Positions 50,729 to 59,224 of a stretch of DNA of 64,000 bases are shown one piece after another. Each line of letters starts with the position of its first letter. Position 1 is the stretch's first letter. The notes beneath the pieces are model-generated. The model saw only the letters and a program-made list of their open reading frames with translations. It was not told where the DNA came from and made no database searches. Position numbers and translations under genes: made by a program. The DNA is from Noviherbaspirillum sp. Root189 (GTDB lineage Bacteria; Pseudomonadota; Gammaproteobacteria; Burkholderiales; Burkholderiaceae_D), in the NCBI RefSeq assembly GCF_001428545.1, contig NZ_LMHZ01000001.1, positions 124,961 through 188,960 on the forward strand, written 5' to 3'.

Positions 50729-52786
50729 TCAGGCGACCCTGGGCTTTTGCAGCAAGGCTTTCAGGTTCGCCAGTCGGTTCTGCGGCGTGATCGCTTCTTC
50801 CTCCGTCGGCACCGCTGTGCCTTCGTCAAGTTTCATTTCCTTGATGAAGCGCGAGACGTCGCAGTTGATGCTTTCACGCGCGCGCTTGCGCTTCTTGCAC
50901 CAGGTGATGTGGAGGCTGCGCTGGGCACGCGTAATCCCGACGTACATGAGTCGCCGCTCTTCTTCGATGCGTGCAGCCAGCGTATCGAACGGCGCATCAG
51001 GATCGCCCTTGTGCGGCAGGATGCCCTCTTCGACGCCGACCAGGAACACATGAGGAAACTCCAGGCCCTTCGATGCATGCAGCGTCGACATACGCACGGC
51101 ATCCGGTTCTTCATCACGACCTTCGAGCATGGTCATCAGCGCCACCATCTGCGTCAGTTCGAGCAGACTCTTTTCTTCACCGGCACCATCCTTGCCGCCG
51201 GTGCCCTTTTCCTTCAGCCAGCTGGTGAAGTCGATCACGTTCTGCCATTTGCTCTGCGCCTGACGGTCATCGAAGGTATCGTAGAGATACGCTTCATAAT
51301 GGATCTCCTTCATCATCTCGTCGAGCAGTTCGGCGGCGTTCTCGCCGCGCTTGGAAGCGCGAGCCTCAAGCCCGTTGATGAATTGACAGAATTCGCGCAG
51401 CGGGTGCAACTGGCGATCGGCCAGCTTGGATTCAATGCCGCCCTTGAACACGGCTTCGAACAGCGAACATTGCCATTGCCCGGCAAAGGCACCGAGCGCT
51501 TCCAGCGTCGACTGGCCAACGCCGCGCTTGGGCGTGGTGACTGCGCGGATGAAGGCGGGGTCATCATCGCCATTGGCGACAAGGCGCAGATAGCTGACGA
51601 TGTCCTTGATCTCCGCACGGTCGAAAAAGCTCTGGCCACCGGAGATGGTGTAGGGAATGCGTTCCTTGCGCAGTGCCTGTTCGATCACGCGTGCCTGGTG
51701 ATTGCCACGATAGAGAATCGCGTAATCGGAAAACTTGGCGCGGCGTTCGAACTTGTGCGCGGAGATCATGATCGCGACCTGTTCGGCTTCCTGTTCGTCG
51801 TCCTGCATCGCCAGCACCTTGACCGGATCGCCGAGGCCGTGTTCCGACCACAACTGCTTCTCGAACAATTTCGGGTTGTTGGAGATCACCGCATTGGCCG
51901 CCTGCAGGATGCGCGTGCTGGAGCGATAGTTCTGTTCCAGCTTGATCACCCTCAGATCGGGAAAATCGACTTGCAGCTGTTTGAGGTTTTCAATGGTCGC
52001 GCCGCGCCATGCATAGATTGCCTGGTCGTCATCGCCCACTGCAGTGAACATTGGCTTTTTGCCGACGCCGGTGACCAGCAGTTTCACCAGTTCGTACTGG
52101 CAGGTGTTGGTGTCCTGGTATTCGTCGACCAGCAGATAGCGTAGCTTGCGCTGCCAGCGGTCGCGCACTGCGTCGTTGCTGCGGAACAGTTCGACCGGCA
52201 AGCGGATCAGGTCATCGAAATCGACTGCCTGATAGGAAGACAAGGTCGCCACGTAATTGCGATACACGCGCGCAGCCTGCGCCTCGTCTTCGGTGACGGC
52301 CTGTCGGAGCGCGGCGTCAGGATCGATAAGTCCGTTCTTCCAGAGCGACATCGCGGTCTGGATGCGGCGGATCAGTTGCTTGTCGGTGGTGACCGCCAGG
52401 TCCTGCACCAGTGAAAAACAATCATCGCTGTCCATGATCGAGAAGCGATCCTTGAGGCCAAGCTCCTTGGCTTCGCGACGCAGGATTTGCACACCGAGCG
52501 AATGGAAAGTACACACGGTCAGCTGCTTGGCTTCCTTGGGTTCTTTGAGCAGCTTGGCGATACGCTCCTGCATTTCCAGCGCGGCCTTGTTGGTGAAGGT
52601 CACCGCCGCGATATTGCGTGCCTCGTAGCCGCAATCCTCGATCAGATGAGCGATTTTTTGCGTAATGACGCGGGTTTTTCCGGAACCGGCGCCAGCCAGC
52701 ACCAGGCAGGGACCGTCCATGTATTTCACCGCTTCGCGCTGCGGGGGATTCATACCATGCATACCGGGGGACGAAGGATGTGACAT
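50729..52786 (-). CDS. rep: ATP-dependent DNA helicase Rep (UvrD/Rep family)
   Basis: 685-residue SF1A 3'-5' helicase. Q-motif NPPQREAV, Walker A AGAGSGKT (31-38), motif Ia FTNKAALEM, motif II VDEYQDTN, motif III VGDDDQAIYAWRGA, motif IV QNYRSS, motif V STLHASKGLEF and motif VI EERRLMYVGITRA are all intact. Rep clears proteins ahead of the replication fork. The start ATG 52786 (MSHPSSPGMHGMN) is the last plausible one before motif Q, and the open frame runs far upstream without homology. It is divergent from the tetR-exporter operon. Confidence 0.95.
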   Translation of the reverse strand: MSHPSSPGMHGMNPPQREAVKYMDGPCLVLAGAGSGKTRVITQKIAHLIEDCGYEARNIAAVTFTNKAALEMQERIAKLLKEPKEAKQLTVCTFHSLGVQILRREAKELGLKDRFSIMDSDDCFSLVQDLAVTTDKQLIRRIQTAMSLWKNGLIDPDAALRQAVTEDEAQAARVYRNYVATLSSYQAVDFDDLIRLPVELFRSNDAVRDRWQRKLRYLLVDEYQDTNTCQYELVKLLVTGVGKKPMFTAVGDDDQAIYAWRGATIENLKQLQVDFPDLRVIKLEQNYRSSTRILQAANAVISNNPKLFEKQLWSEHGLGDPVKVLAMQDDEQEAEQVAIMISAHKFERRAKFSDYAILYRGNHQARVIEQALRKERIPYTISGGQSFFDRAEIKDIVSYLRLVANGDDDPAFIRAVTTPKRGVGQSTLEALGAFAGQWQCSLFEAVFKGGIESKLADRQLHPLREFCQFINGLEARASKRGENAAELLDEMMKEIHYEAYLYDTFDDRQAQSKWQNVIDFTSWLKEKGTGGKDGAGEEKSLLELTQMVALMTMLEGRDEEPDAVRMSTLHASKGLEFPHVFLVGVEEGILPHKGDPDAPFDTLAARIEEERRLMYVGITRAQRSLHITWCKKRKRARESINCDVSRFIKEMKLDEGTAVPTEEEAITPQNRLANLKALLQKPRVA

Positions 52787-52969
52787 GCGGAAACTGAAGA
52801 AGCAAAGCGGCCCATTGTAGCAGCGTGAGAAAGAGACGCCGGTCTCGTTGCGGCAATGCGACGGATGGTGCCGGAACGCCGGTTTCGGTCGCGTGCTGAG
52901 GGAGGATTTCTCTGTTGAAACCTTGTTAGCCTGATATTGCATCGTTACTGGTCGTTCGTACAATAATTC

Positions 52970-53614
52970 ATGGCCAGACCTTCCCAGCACATTGATCAGC
53001 GGCTTTTGCAAGCCGGACTTGAGCTTCTTCCGCGCACCGGCTGCCGTGGCTTGTCGGCGCGCAAACTGACTGAGCATGCCGGTGTGCATCTGGGCATGTT
53101 TCATTACCACTTTCGCAGCAAGGAAAATTTTATCCGCACGCTGCTCGGCCAAGTGTATGAAGACATGTTTGCCGAACTGGAAATCCGCACACGTGAAAAC
53201 GCTTCTGCCCTGCATAACCTGCGCAACGCGGTGCAAGTCATTGCCCGCTTTGGCCGCACGCATCGTCAGTTACTGTTGCGCATAGGCGGCGATGCGCTCG
53301 CCGGCGAAGCGGTGGCCGCGCAATTCCTGCAGCAAAACCTGCCGCGTCATCTTGCCGTGGTGGCGCGTCTGATCGGCGAGGCGCAGCGTGATGGCGACCT
53401 GATTGCGGCGCCGCTACCGCAAATGATCAGCTTCATCGCCGGTGCAGTCATGGGACCGGTGCTGCTTGGCACGGCGGCGCTGGAGCATGACCTGCTCGGT
53501 CCGTCACTGGGCGGGATGATCGAACGCGAGATGCTGTCGCTCGAAGCGGTGGATCAGCGAATCGACCTGGCGTTGCGAGGCTTGTCAAGCTTCCGGCAAG
53601 GACCTGTCCCATGA
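52970..53614 (+). CDS. TetR-family regulator of the downstream exporter
   Basis: 214-residue TetR repressor. The N-terminal HTH is at residues about 8-52 (LLQAGLELLPRTGCRGLSARKLTEHAGV then HYHFRSKENF, first piece shortened to LELLPRTGCRGLSARKLTEH), with an all-helical ligand-binding domain after it. It is the first gene of a four-gene chain; its TGA overlaps the ATG of the adaptor gene (ATGA). It likely autoregulates and represses the exporter from the gap shared with rep. The inducer is unknown. Confidence 0.9.
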   Translation: MARPSQHIDQRLLQAGLELLPRTGCRGLSARKLTEHAGVHLGMFHYHFRSKENFIRTLLGQVYEDMFAELEIRTRENASALHNLRNAVQVIARFGRTHRQLLLRIGGDALAGEAVAAQFLQQNLPRHLAVVARLIGEAQRDGDLIAAPLPQMISFIAGAVMGPVLLGTAALEHDLLGPSLGGMIEREMLSLEAVDQRIDLALRGLSSFRQGPVP

Positions 53615-54582
53615 TTGCACGCCCTGCCCGCTTTGCCCTGCTTCTCTGTGTATTTCTGGCCGCCTGCGGCGACAAGCCGGCCGATTATTTTCCCGGTTAC
53701 GCGGAAGCCGACTATGTCAGGCTTGCGGCGCCGATCGCCGGCACGCTGGTCAAACTGCAGGTGCAGCGCGGCGATGCGGCGCAAGCCGGTGCGCCGGCGT
53801 TTGTCCTTGAGCAGGAAAATGAGCGCGCGGCACGTGAAGAAGCGACGTTTCGCGTAGAGCGGGCGCGGGCGCAACTGGCCGATCTGCGCAAAGGCAAGCG
53901 CCCGGACGAAGTCGCCGCTGTGCTGGCACAGTTGAACCAGGCCGCTGCGGCGCTGCGCTTGTCGACGTCCAACTTCGCACGCCAGAAGCAACTGGTAGCC
54001 GACAAGTTCATTGCGCCATCCGCCGCCGATGAAGCGCGGGCCGCGGTCGAGCGCGACCAGGCACGCGTCAATGAATTGCAGTCGCAGCTGCGGATTGCCA
54101 GAACCGGCGCTCGCAGCGATGAAATTGCTGCCGCCGAACAGGAATTGAAGGCTGCCGAAGCCCAGCTGGCTCAAGCCGAATGGAAACTCGAGCAGAAGAC
54201 CCAGCGCATCCCGGTCAAGGCGAGCGTGAATGATGTGCTGTTCCGGGAAGGTGAATTCGTGCAGGCGGGAAGCCCGGTCATCAGCTTGCTGCCGCCGCAA
54301 AATATCAAGCTGCGCTTCTTCGTACCGGAGCCGGCGTTGGCCACGCTGAAAGTCGGACAGGCGCTGAACGTGCAATGCGATGGCTGCAAGGGGCCGATTG
54401 CGGCCAGCATCAGTTACGTGTCCAGCTCCCCGGAGTACACCGCGCCGCTGATCTACAGCAAGGAAAACCGGGCAAGCCTGGTGTTCATGATCGAAGCGCG
54501 TCCTGCACCGGAACAGGCGGCACTACTGCATCCCGGCCAGCCGGTCGAGGTACGCCTCGCCAATGCACGGGTGGAGCCATGA
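53611..54582 (+). CDS. periplasmic adaptor (HlyD/YbhG-type) lipoprotein
   Basis: 323-residue membrane-fusion protein. The signal sequence ends in the lipobox LAAC (FLAACGDK). The first biotinyl-lipoyl half is RLAAPIAGTLVKLQVQRGD, followed by a long alpha-hairpin (residues about 75-190, with several AAEAQLAQAEW-like heptads), the second lipoyl half, and a beta-barrel domain with LLPPQNIKLRFFVPEPAL. A CDGCKG pair adds two cysteines. It connects an inner-membrane ABC exporter to an outer-membrane factor. It overlaps tetR and the ATPase by 4 bp each. Confidence 0.92.
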   Translation: MIARPARFALLLCVFLAACGDKPADYFPGYAEADYVRLAAPIAGTLVKLQVQRGDAAQAGAPAFVLEQENERAAREEATFRVERARAQLADLRKGKRPDEVAAVLAQLNQAAAALRLSTSNFARQKQLVADKFIAPSAADEARAAVERDQARVNELQSQLRIARTGARSDEIAAAEQELKAAEAQLAQAEWKLEQKTQRIPVKASVNDVLFREGEFVQAGSPVISLLPPQNIKLRFFVPEPALATLKVGQALNVQCDGCKGPIAASISYVSSSPEYTAPLIYSKENRASLVFMIEARPAPEQAALLHPGQPVEVRLANARVEP

Positions 54583-55505
54583 AGTCGCCGGCCGCGATCA
54601 TTGATGTGCACGGTTTGACCAAGCGTTACGGTAGCAGGACCGTGGTCGACCACGTGGACATGCGGGTCGAGCGCGGTCGGATTTACGGTTTCCTCGGGCC
54701 CAACGGCAGCGGCAAGACCACCACGATACGGATGTTGTGCGGCTTGCTGACACCGGACGAAGGCAACGGTACCTGCCTCGGTTTCGACATCCGCACACAA
54801 GCCCGGCGCATCAAGCGTGAAGTCGGTTACATGACGCAGAAGTTCGGCCTCTACGAAGACCTGACCATCGAAGAAAACCTGGCCTTCATTGCACGGGTCT
54901 ATGCCGTGCCGAACGCCGCCGCCAAGGTGAGCGCCACGCTGGAACAGCTTGGGCTGGCCAGTCGCAGGACGCAGCTGGCCGGTGCCTTGTCGGGCGGCTG
55001 GAAACAGCGCCTGGCGCTCGCCGCCTGTCTGCTGCATGATCCGCAACTGCTGCTGCTCGACGAACCGACAGCGGGCGTCGATCCCAAGGCCCGTCGCGAA
55101 TTCTGGGATCAGTTGCATGCACTGACCGAACAGGGTTTGACGGTGCTGGTGTCGACCCATTACATGGATGAAGCGGAACGGTGCCACCGGCTCGCCTATA
55201 TCGCTTACGGCCGCCTGCTTGCCCAAGGCACTGCGGAGCAATTGATCGACGCTGCCGGACTGGTTACCTGGTCGATCAGCGGTCCGCGCGTGGGCGCGAT
55301 CGCATCAGCGCTGCATGCACAGCCACGGCTCAATGTCGCCTCATTCGGCAACGCCTTGCATGTCAGTGCACGCTCGGAAACCGAACTGGAAAACGCACTG
55401 GCGCCATGGCGTACGCAGGAGACCAGGGTGACGCGCATCGATACCAGCCTGGAAGACGTTTTTATCGCGCTGATGCAGGGCGCGGCTGATAACTATTCAT
55501 CATGA
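54579..55505 (+). CDS. ABC exporter ATPase subunit
   Basis: 308-residue ABC protein. Walker A GPNGSGKT (40-47), Q-loop YMTQKFGLYEDLT, signature LSGGWKQRL, Walker B LLLLDEPTAGVDP, and H-loop STHYMDEAE. One nucleotide-binding domain plus a ~70-residue C-terminal ferredoxin-like domain, as in ABC-2/DrrA-type exporters; E. coli YbhF has two fused domains. ATG 54579 overlaps the adaptor TGA. It works with the permease encoded next, probably as a dimer. Confidence 0.93.
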   Translation: MKSPAAIIDVHGLTKRYGSRTVVDHVDMRVERGRIYGFLGPNGSGKTTTIRMLCGLLTPDEGNGTCLGFDIRTQARRIKREVGYMTQKFGLYEDLTIEENLAFIARVYAVPNAAAKVSATLEQLGLASRRTQLAGALSGGWKQRLALAACLLHDPQLLLLDEPTAGVDPKARREFWDQLHALTEQGLTVLVSTHYMDEAERCHRLAYIAYGRLLAQGTAEQLIDAAGLVTWSISGPRVGAIASALHAQPRLNVASFGNALHVSARSETELENALAPWRTQETRVTRIDTSLEDVFIALMQGAADNYSS

Positions 55506-56626
55506 GCTGGTCACGTTTTCTTGCCGTCCTGATCAAGGAATTCCGCCAGATCCGGCGCGACCGGTTAACGTTCGCGATGATGGTCGGCGTGCCGGTGATG
55601 CAGCTGATTTTGTTTGGTTATGCGATCAATACCGATCCCAGGCATTTGCCGATGGCGCTGGTCGAGGCCGATCACAGCGAGTTTTCACGCAGCCTGGTGG
55701 CAAGCCTGGAAAACTCTGCCTATTTTCGCGTGACCGAGCGGCTACAGAGCGAAGCCGAGGGCAAGCAGGCGCTTGATGCGGGCCGCGTGCAATTCCTGCT
55801 GGTGGTGCCGCCTGATTTCTCACGCCGCGTGTTGCGGGGTGAGCAACCGGCGGTATTGCTGGCGGCGGATGGCACCGATCCCGCAGCCTCGGGCAATGCG
55901 CTTGCGGCACTCGATGCGATCACCCGACAGGTCGCCGCGCGCGACCTGCCGCAACAGGCCACTGCGGCTGCCGCTATATCGGCCCCGTTCGAGATACGCG
56001 TGCAGCGCCGCTACAATCCGGAAGGCATCTCGCGCTACAACATTGTTCCGGGGCTGATTGGCGTCATCCTGACCATGACCATGGTGATGATGACGTCGCT
56101 CGCAATGACGCGCGAACGTGAGCGCGGCACCATGGAAAACCTGCTGGCAACACCAGTCAGGCCGATCGAAGTCATGGCAGGCAAGATCGCGCCATACATC
56201 GTCATCGGCTATGTGCAGGTAGCGGTGGTCCTGCTCGCCGCACGGCTGCTGTTCGATGTGCCTGTGATGGGAAGCATGTTGCTGCTATCGACGGCACTGG
56301 TGGTGTTCATCGCGGCCAATCTCGCGGTGGGTTTCACGTTTTCGACCGTCGCAAGAAACCAGCTGCAAGCCATGCAGCTGACCTTTTTCTTTTTCCTGCC
56401 ATCGATGCTGCTGTCGGGTTTCATGTTCCCGTTTCGCGGCATGCCGGTCTGGGCGCAATGGATCGGTGAAATATTGCCGCTGACGCATTTCCTGCGCATC
56501 GTGCGCGGCATTATGCTCAAGGGCAATGGCCTGGCCGAGATCATTCCCCATCTCTGGCCCATCGCACTGTTCATGCTGGCGGCTGGGCTGGTGGCGTTGA
56601 GGCGTTACCGGCAGACGCTGGACTAG
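55502..56626 (+). CDS. ABC-2-type exporter permease
   Basis: 374-residue permease. An N-terminal cytoplasmic LIKEFRQIRRDRLTFAMMVG leads into TM1, then a ~150-residue extracytoplasmic domain (about 50-180). Five further helices follow, including FFFFLPSMLLSGFMFPFRGMP, the conserved ABC-2 segment. Related to YbhS/YbhR. Only one permease is present, so it should act as a homodimer. Its ATG overlaps the ATPase TGA (ATGA). The next gene is on the other strand, so the operon ends here. Confidence 0.92.
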   Translation: MSWSRFLAVLIKEFRQIRRDRLTFAMMVGVPVMQLILFGYAINTDPRHLPMALVEADHSEFSRSLVASLENSAYFRVTERLQSEAEGKQALDAGRVQFLLVVPPDFSRRVLRGEQPAVLLAADGTDPAASGNALAALDAITRQVAARDLPQQATAAAAISAPFEIRVQRRYNPEGISRYNIVPGLIGVILTMTMVMMTSLAMTRERERGTMENLLATPVRPIEVMAGKIAPYIVIGYVQVAVVLLAARLLFDVPVMGSMLLLSTALVVFIAANLAVGFTFSTVARNQLQAMQLTFFFFLPSMLLSGFMFPFRGMPVWAQWIGEILPLTHFLRIVRGIMLKGNGLAEIIPHLWPIALFMLAAGLVALRRYRQTLD

Positions 56627-56675
56627 CCGATCAACGTTGCGCATGTGACACCAAAGTCAGTATGCGTTGCCTTCG

Positions 56676-57530
56676 TCATTTGGGTTGACTATCCCCGGCT
56701 GGTTTCAAACCGAACATCGCCATCCCGTTGCGGTACGCAATGCGTTCGGCGACATCACGCGGCAATGCCGACAGCATGCGACGGTAAAACGCGGCGAGGT
56801 TTTCGACTTCTGACCAGCGTGGCGTGACCCAGGTATCGGTCCCGACGACAAAGCGGTCCGGATACTTGAGCATCAATTGCTTCCAGCGCGGATTGAGTGT
56901 GCCGTTTTCTTCGAGGTCGCCACGGTAGGACAGTTCGCCGACGATGTTCGGGTATTGCGCAAACATTTGCTCGACCTTGTCCATCGAGGTGCTCATTCCG
57001 GTATGCGCCCAGATCAGCTTGACGCCGGGGGCGTGGCGCAGGATGCGTTCGACCGCATCCTCGTCCGAATGCGCATGCAACCACAGTCCACGCTCCCTGG
57101 CAAGACGCGCAATACTTACCATGTAGGGTGCGTCGGCATCTGCGCCGAAAATATGGAATTCACCGATGCCGCGATAGATGCCACGCTTGAGTTCTTTCTC
57201 GACATAGGCTTCCACGCCCTTACTATTGAACCAGTCATGCCGGTCCGGTTGCACGCGATAGGGACGCAGGAAAGGCACGATCTGGATATCCGGGGCCTGT
57301 TGCGCCATCAGTTCGAGCGTGCCGTCATTCGGACGGCTGGTAGCCAGCACACCGCGAATGCCGACTTTGCGCCACAGTGCAATGACTTTCGGCGCCGGAA
57401 TGACAGCCCACGCTTCGACGTTGTAATGCATGTGCGCGTCGAATAGGGGTAGCTGTTCCTGCGCGGGGGCCTGAACGCTGACACCAATGAGGATTCCGCA
57501 TAGCAGCGCGAGCCGCGCCACGCGGCTCAT
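56676..57530 (-). CDS. secreted amidohydrolase-type TIM-barrel protein
   Basis: 284-residue exported metal-dependent hydrolase of the amidohydrolase-2 type. Signal peptide LALLCGILIGVSVQAPAQ, metal motif FDAHMHY (H33, H35), GEFHIFG, LHAHSDED (second histidine pair), IWAHTGMS and VGTDTWV with the terminal aspartate. The ATG overlaps the TGA of the propeller gene (ATGA), so the two are cotranslated. The reaction is not clear; hydrolysis or decarboxylation of a periplasmic small molecule is plausible. Confidence 0.85.
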   Translation of the reverse strand: MSRVARLALLCGILIGVSVQAPAQEQLPLFDAHMHYNVEAWAVIPAPKVIALWRKVGIRGVLATSRPNDGTLELMAQQAPDIQIVPFLRPYRVQPDRHDWFNSKGVEAYVEKELKRGIYRGIGEFHIFGADADAPYMVSIARLARERGLWLHAHSDEDAVERILRHAPGVKLIWAHTGMSTSMDKVEQMFAQYPNIVGELSYRGDLEENGTLNPRWKQLMLKYPDRFVVGTDTWVTPRWSEVENLAAFYRRMLSALPRDVAERIAYRNGMAMFGLKPAGDSQPK

Positions 57531-58525
57531 TCCACGACTCCCAGCTTGCCGCTGTGACTGCCCATGTACCAGAGCTTTCCCTTGGCATCGACGATCATCT
57601 TGCGTATTCCTTCATTTTTGGTAGGAAGTGAAAATACCCTGAATTTTTCAGTGGCCGGATCAAACAGGGTCACCGTGTCCGTACCAATCTCGTTCGCCCA
57701 GACCTTGCCCGCCCCGTCAACCGTGACTGCATAGGGATTGCCCTGTGCACCGGCCGGCATGTCGTAGCTCTTGACCGGCTTGGCGGTTGCCGCATCGATG
57801 TGGGTCAGCTTGCCGTCACCATACCGCACTACCCACAAGGTATTGTCGGGCGCCACCGCAATGCGGCGCGGCAGCGAGCCGCTGCCCAGGTCGATCTCGG
57901 ACACCTTGCCGGTCGCCGCATCGATGCGTCCGACACGCTGGCCGCTGGCCTGGCAAAACCAGACGTTGCCGCCTTTGTCCATCGCCAGGCCGTAGGGGCC
58001 GTCACGCGATGAAAATTCGGTCATCTTGCGCGTGCTGCGCTCGAAGCGGGTGACCTTGTCGGCCGATTGATTGGTAAACCACAAGGCATCCTTGCCATCG
58101 AAAATAATCGTGTGCGGACTTCCGCCCGAGGGTGTCTTGTGCGCGATCATGGTGCCGGGCTGACCATCGCGGAAAGGAATTTCGAGCAGAGTGCCGTTGC
58201 CGTTACCGGTCATCCAGACGGTGCCGCGTTCATCGACCACCAGCCCGTGCGGACGTGTTCCATTTGGCAAATCCCATTCGTCAAACTTTTGTGTGGCAGG
58301 ATCGAAGCGCGCGAGTTTGTTGCCGTGCATGACAGCGATGTAAATTTTGCCATCAGGCGCAGCCGCCGGGTCGCGTGCGAACTTCGGTGTGGGAACCTTC
58401 CATTCGGTGACTTTGCCCGATGGCATCGAGATGCCCGGCGTGATGGTGTAATTGGAGCCGCCGGCCCATGCCAGCGCAGGCAGCAACAGCAGCAGCAGCA
58501 GCAGAAGGGAGGATACGGTACGCAT
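57527..58525 (-). CDS. secreted six/seven-bladed beta-propeller (Vgb/SMP-30-like)
   Basis: 332-residue exported beta-propeller. The signal peptide has a run of ten leucines encoded partly by a CTG/CAG microsatellite (58483-58505). Repeated blades have the pattern (D)G.(V/L)W(F/M)...(N/G)..G....D..TGK, for example DERGTVWMTGNGNGTLL and DKGGNVWFCQASGQRVGRID. This is the virginiamycin B lyase/streptogramin lyase-like family, but the lyase catalytic Glu/His were not identified, so a lyase function is unproven. It is coupled to the amidohydrolase downstream. Confidence 0.85.
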   Translation of the reverse strand: MRTVSSLLLLLLLLLPALAWAGGSNYTITPGISMPSGKVTEWKVPTPKFARDPAAAPDGKIYIAVMHGNKLARFDPATQKFDEWDLPNGTRPHGLVVDERGTVWMTGNGNGTLLEIPFRDGQPGTMIAHKTPSGGSPHTIIFDGKDALWFTNQSADKVTRFERSTRKMTEFSSRDGPYGLAMDKGGNVWFCQASGQRVGRIDAATGKVSEIDLGSGSLPRRIAVAPDNTLWVVRYGDGKLTHIDAATAKPVKSYDMPAGAQGNPYAVTVDGAGKVWANEIGTDTVTLFDPATEKFRVFSLPTKNEGIRKMIVDAKGKLWYMGSHSGKLGVVE

Positions 58526-58583
58526 GATGGCGCTCCTTTCTTGGAACGCCCATTGTGACGCAAGCGCGCCGCTTATGCATCCG

Positions 58584-59021
58584 TCATCGGGATGCAGTCA
58601 CTAGTGAGGTCGTTGGCGACGCCGGGACCGACGCTGTTTGCGGTGGCGATGGCAATGAAGAAGTCGGCGCGTTTGAAGCGGAAGTCAGTTCTTCCAGCGT
58701 GGGAAAATGTGAACTGAGGACAATCATGACCAGGCCCGTGACCAGTGAGGCGACCGCGAGAATGGCGCCCCCGATGTCGAGCATCCGGTTACGCTTTTCC
58801 TCCTGCTCGGCCAGCGCACGGTCATAGCCTTGCCGGCGTGATGGCGAAGACAATACCAGGTAAGCGTTGCGCATGCTTTGCAAGCGCGTCTGGTCACGCT
58901 TGCGCAAGGGCCGGCCGCCGTTGCCGAGCAGATGACGGTTGAGATGACGGCGATAGCCATGTTCGATATCAATAAGGCTGGCCTGGCGGCTGACGCCCAG
59001 CAAATCGTAAAGTGTTTTCAT
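58584..59021 (-). CDS. J-domain-like membrane protein lacking HPD
   Basis: 145-residue protein. The N-terminus (TLYDLLGVSRQASLIDIEHGYRR followed by LRKRDQTRLQSMRNAYLVLSSPSRRQGYDRAL, cited by pieces TLYDLLGVSRQA and MRNAYLVLSSPSRRQGYDRA) matches J-domain helices I-IV. The HPD tripeptide between helices II and III is replaced (RHLLGNGG), so DnaK stimulation is not expected. A transmembrane helix (GGAILAVASLVTGLVMIVL) and a Ser/Thr/Pro-rich tail follow. ATG 59021. It may be a membrane J-like adaptor. Confidence 0.75.
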   Translation of the reverse strand: MKTLYDLLGVSRQASLIDIEHGYRRHLNRHLLGNGGRPLRKRDQTRLQSMRNAYLVLSSPSRRQGYDRALAEQEEKRNRMLDIGGAILAVASLVTGLVMIVLSSHFPTLEELTSASNAPTSSLPSPPQTASVPASPTTSLVTASR

Positions 59022-59224
59022 GTAAAAGTGCCTTCCTGACAAGCACCGTCTTTATATCGAAACCACCGCACCGCAACAATCCCGCGTTTATGGGAACGTC
59101 ATGATGCCGGTAACCAACAGGTGGTCAACATACGGCTGTGCGAAATCTGGCCGCAACAGTTAAAGCTGCGGCATAATTTCCCTATAGCAAATTTTCTATC
59201 CACACCGCCGCAGGATGGGCCGCC

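Noticed and set aside
50747-52144. 465-codon plus-strand open frame
   Set aside because: It is antisense to the rep helicase gene, which has every helicase motif; the frame is open only because of GC-rich codon bias.
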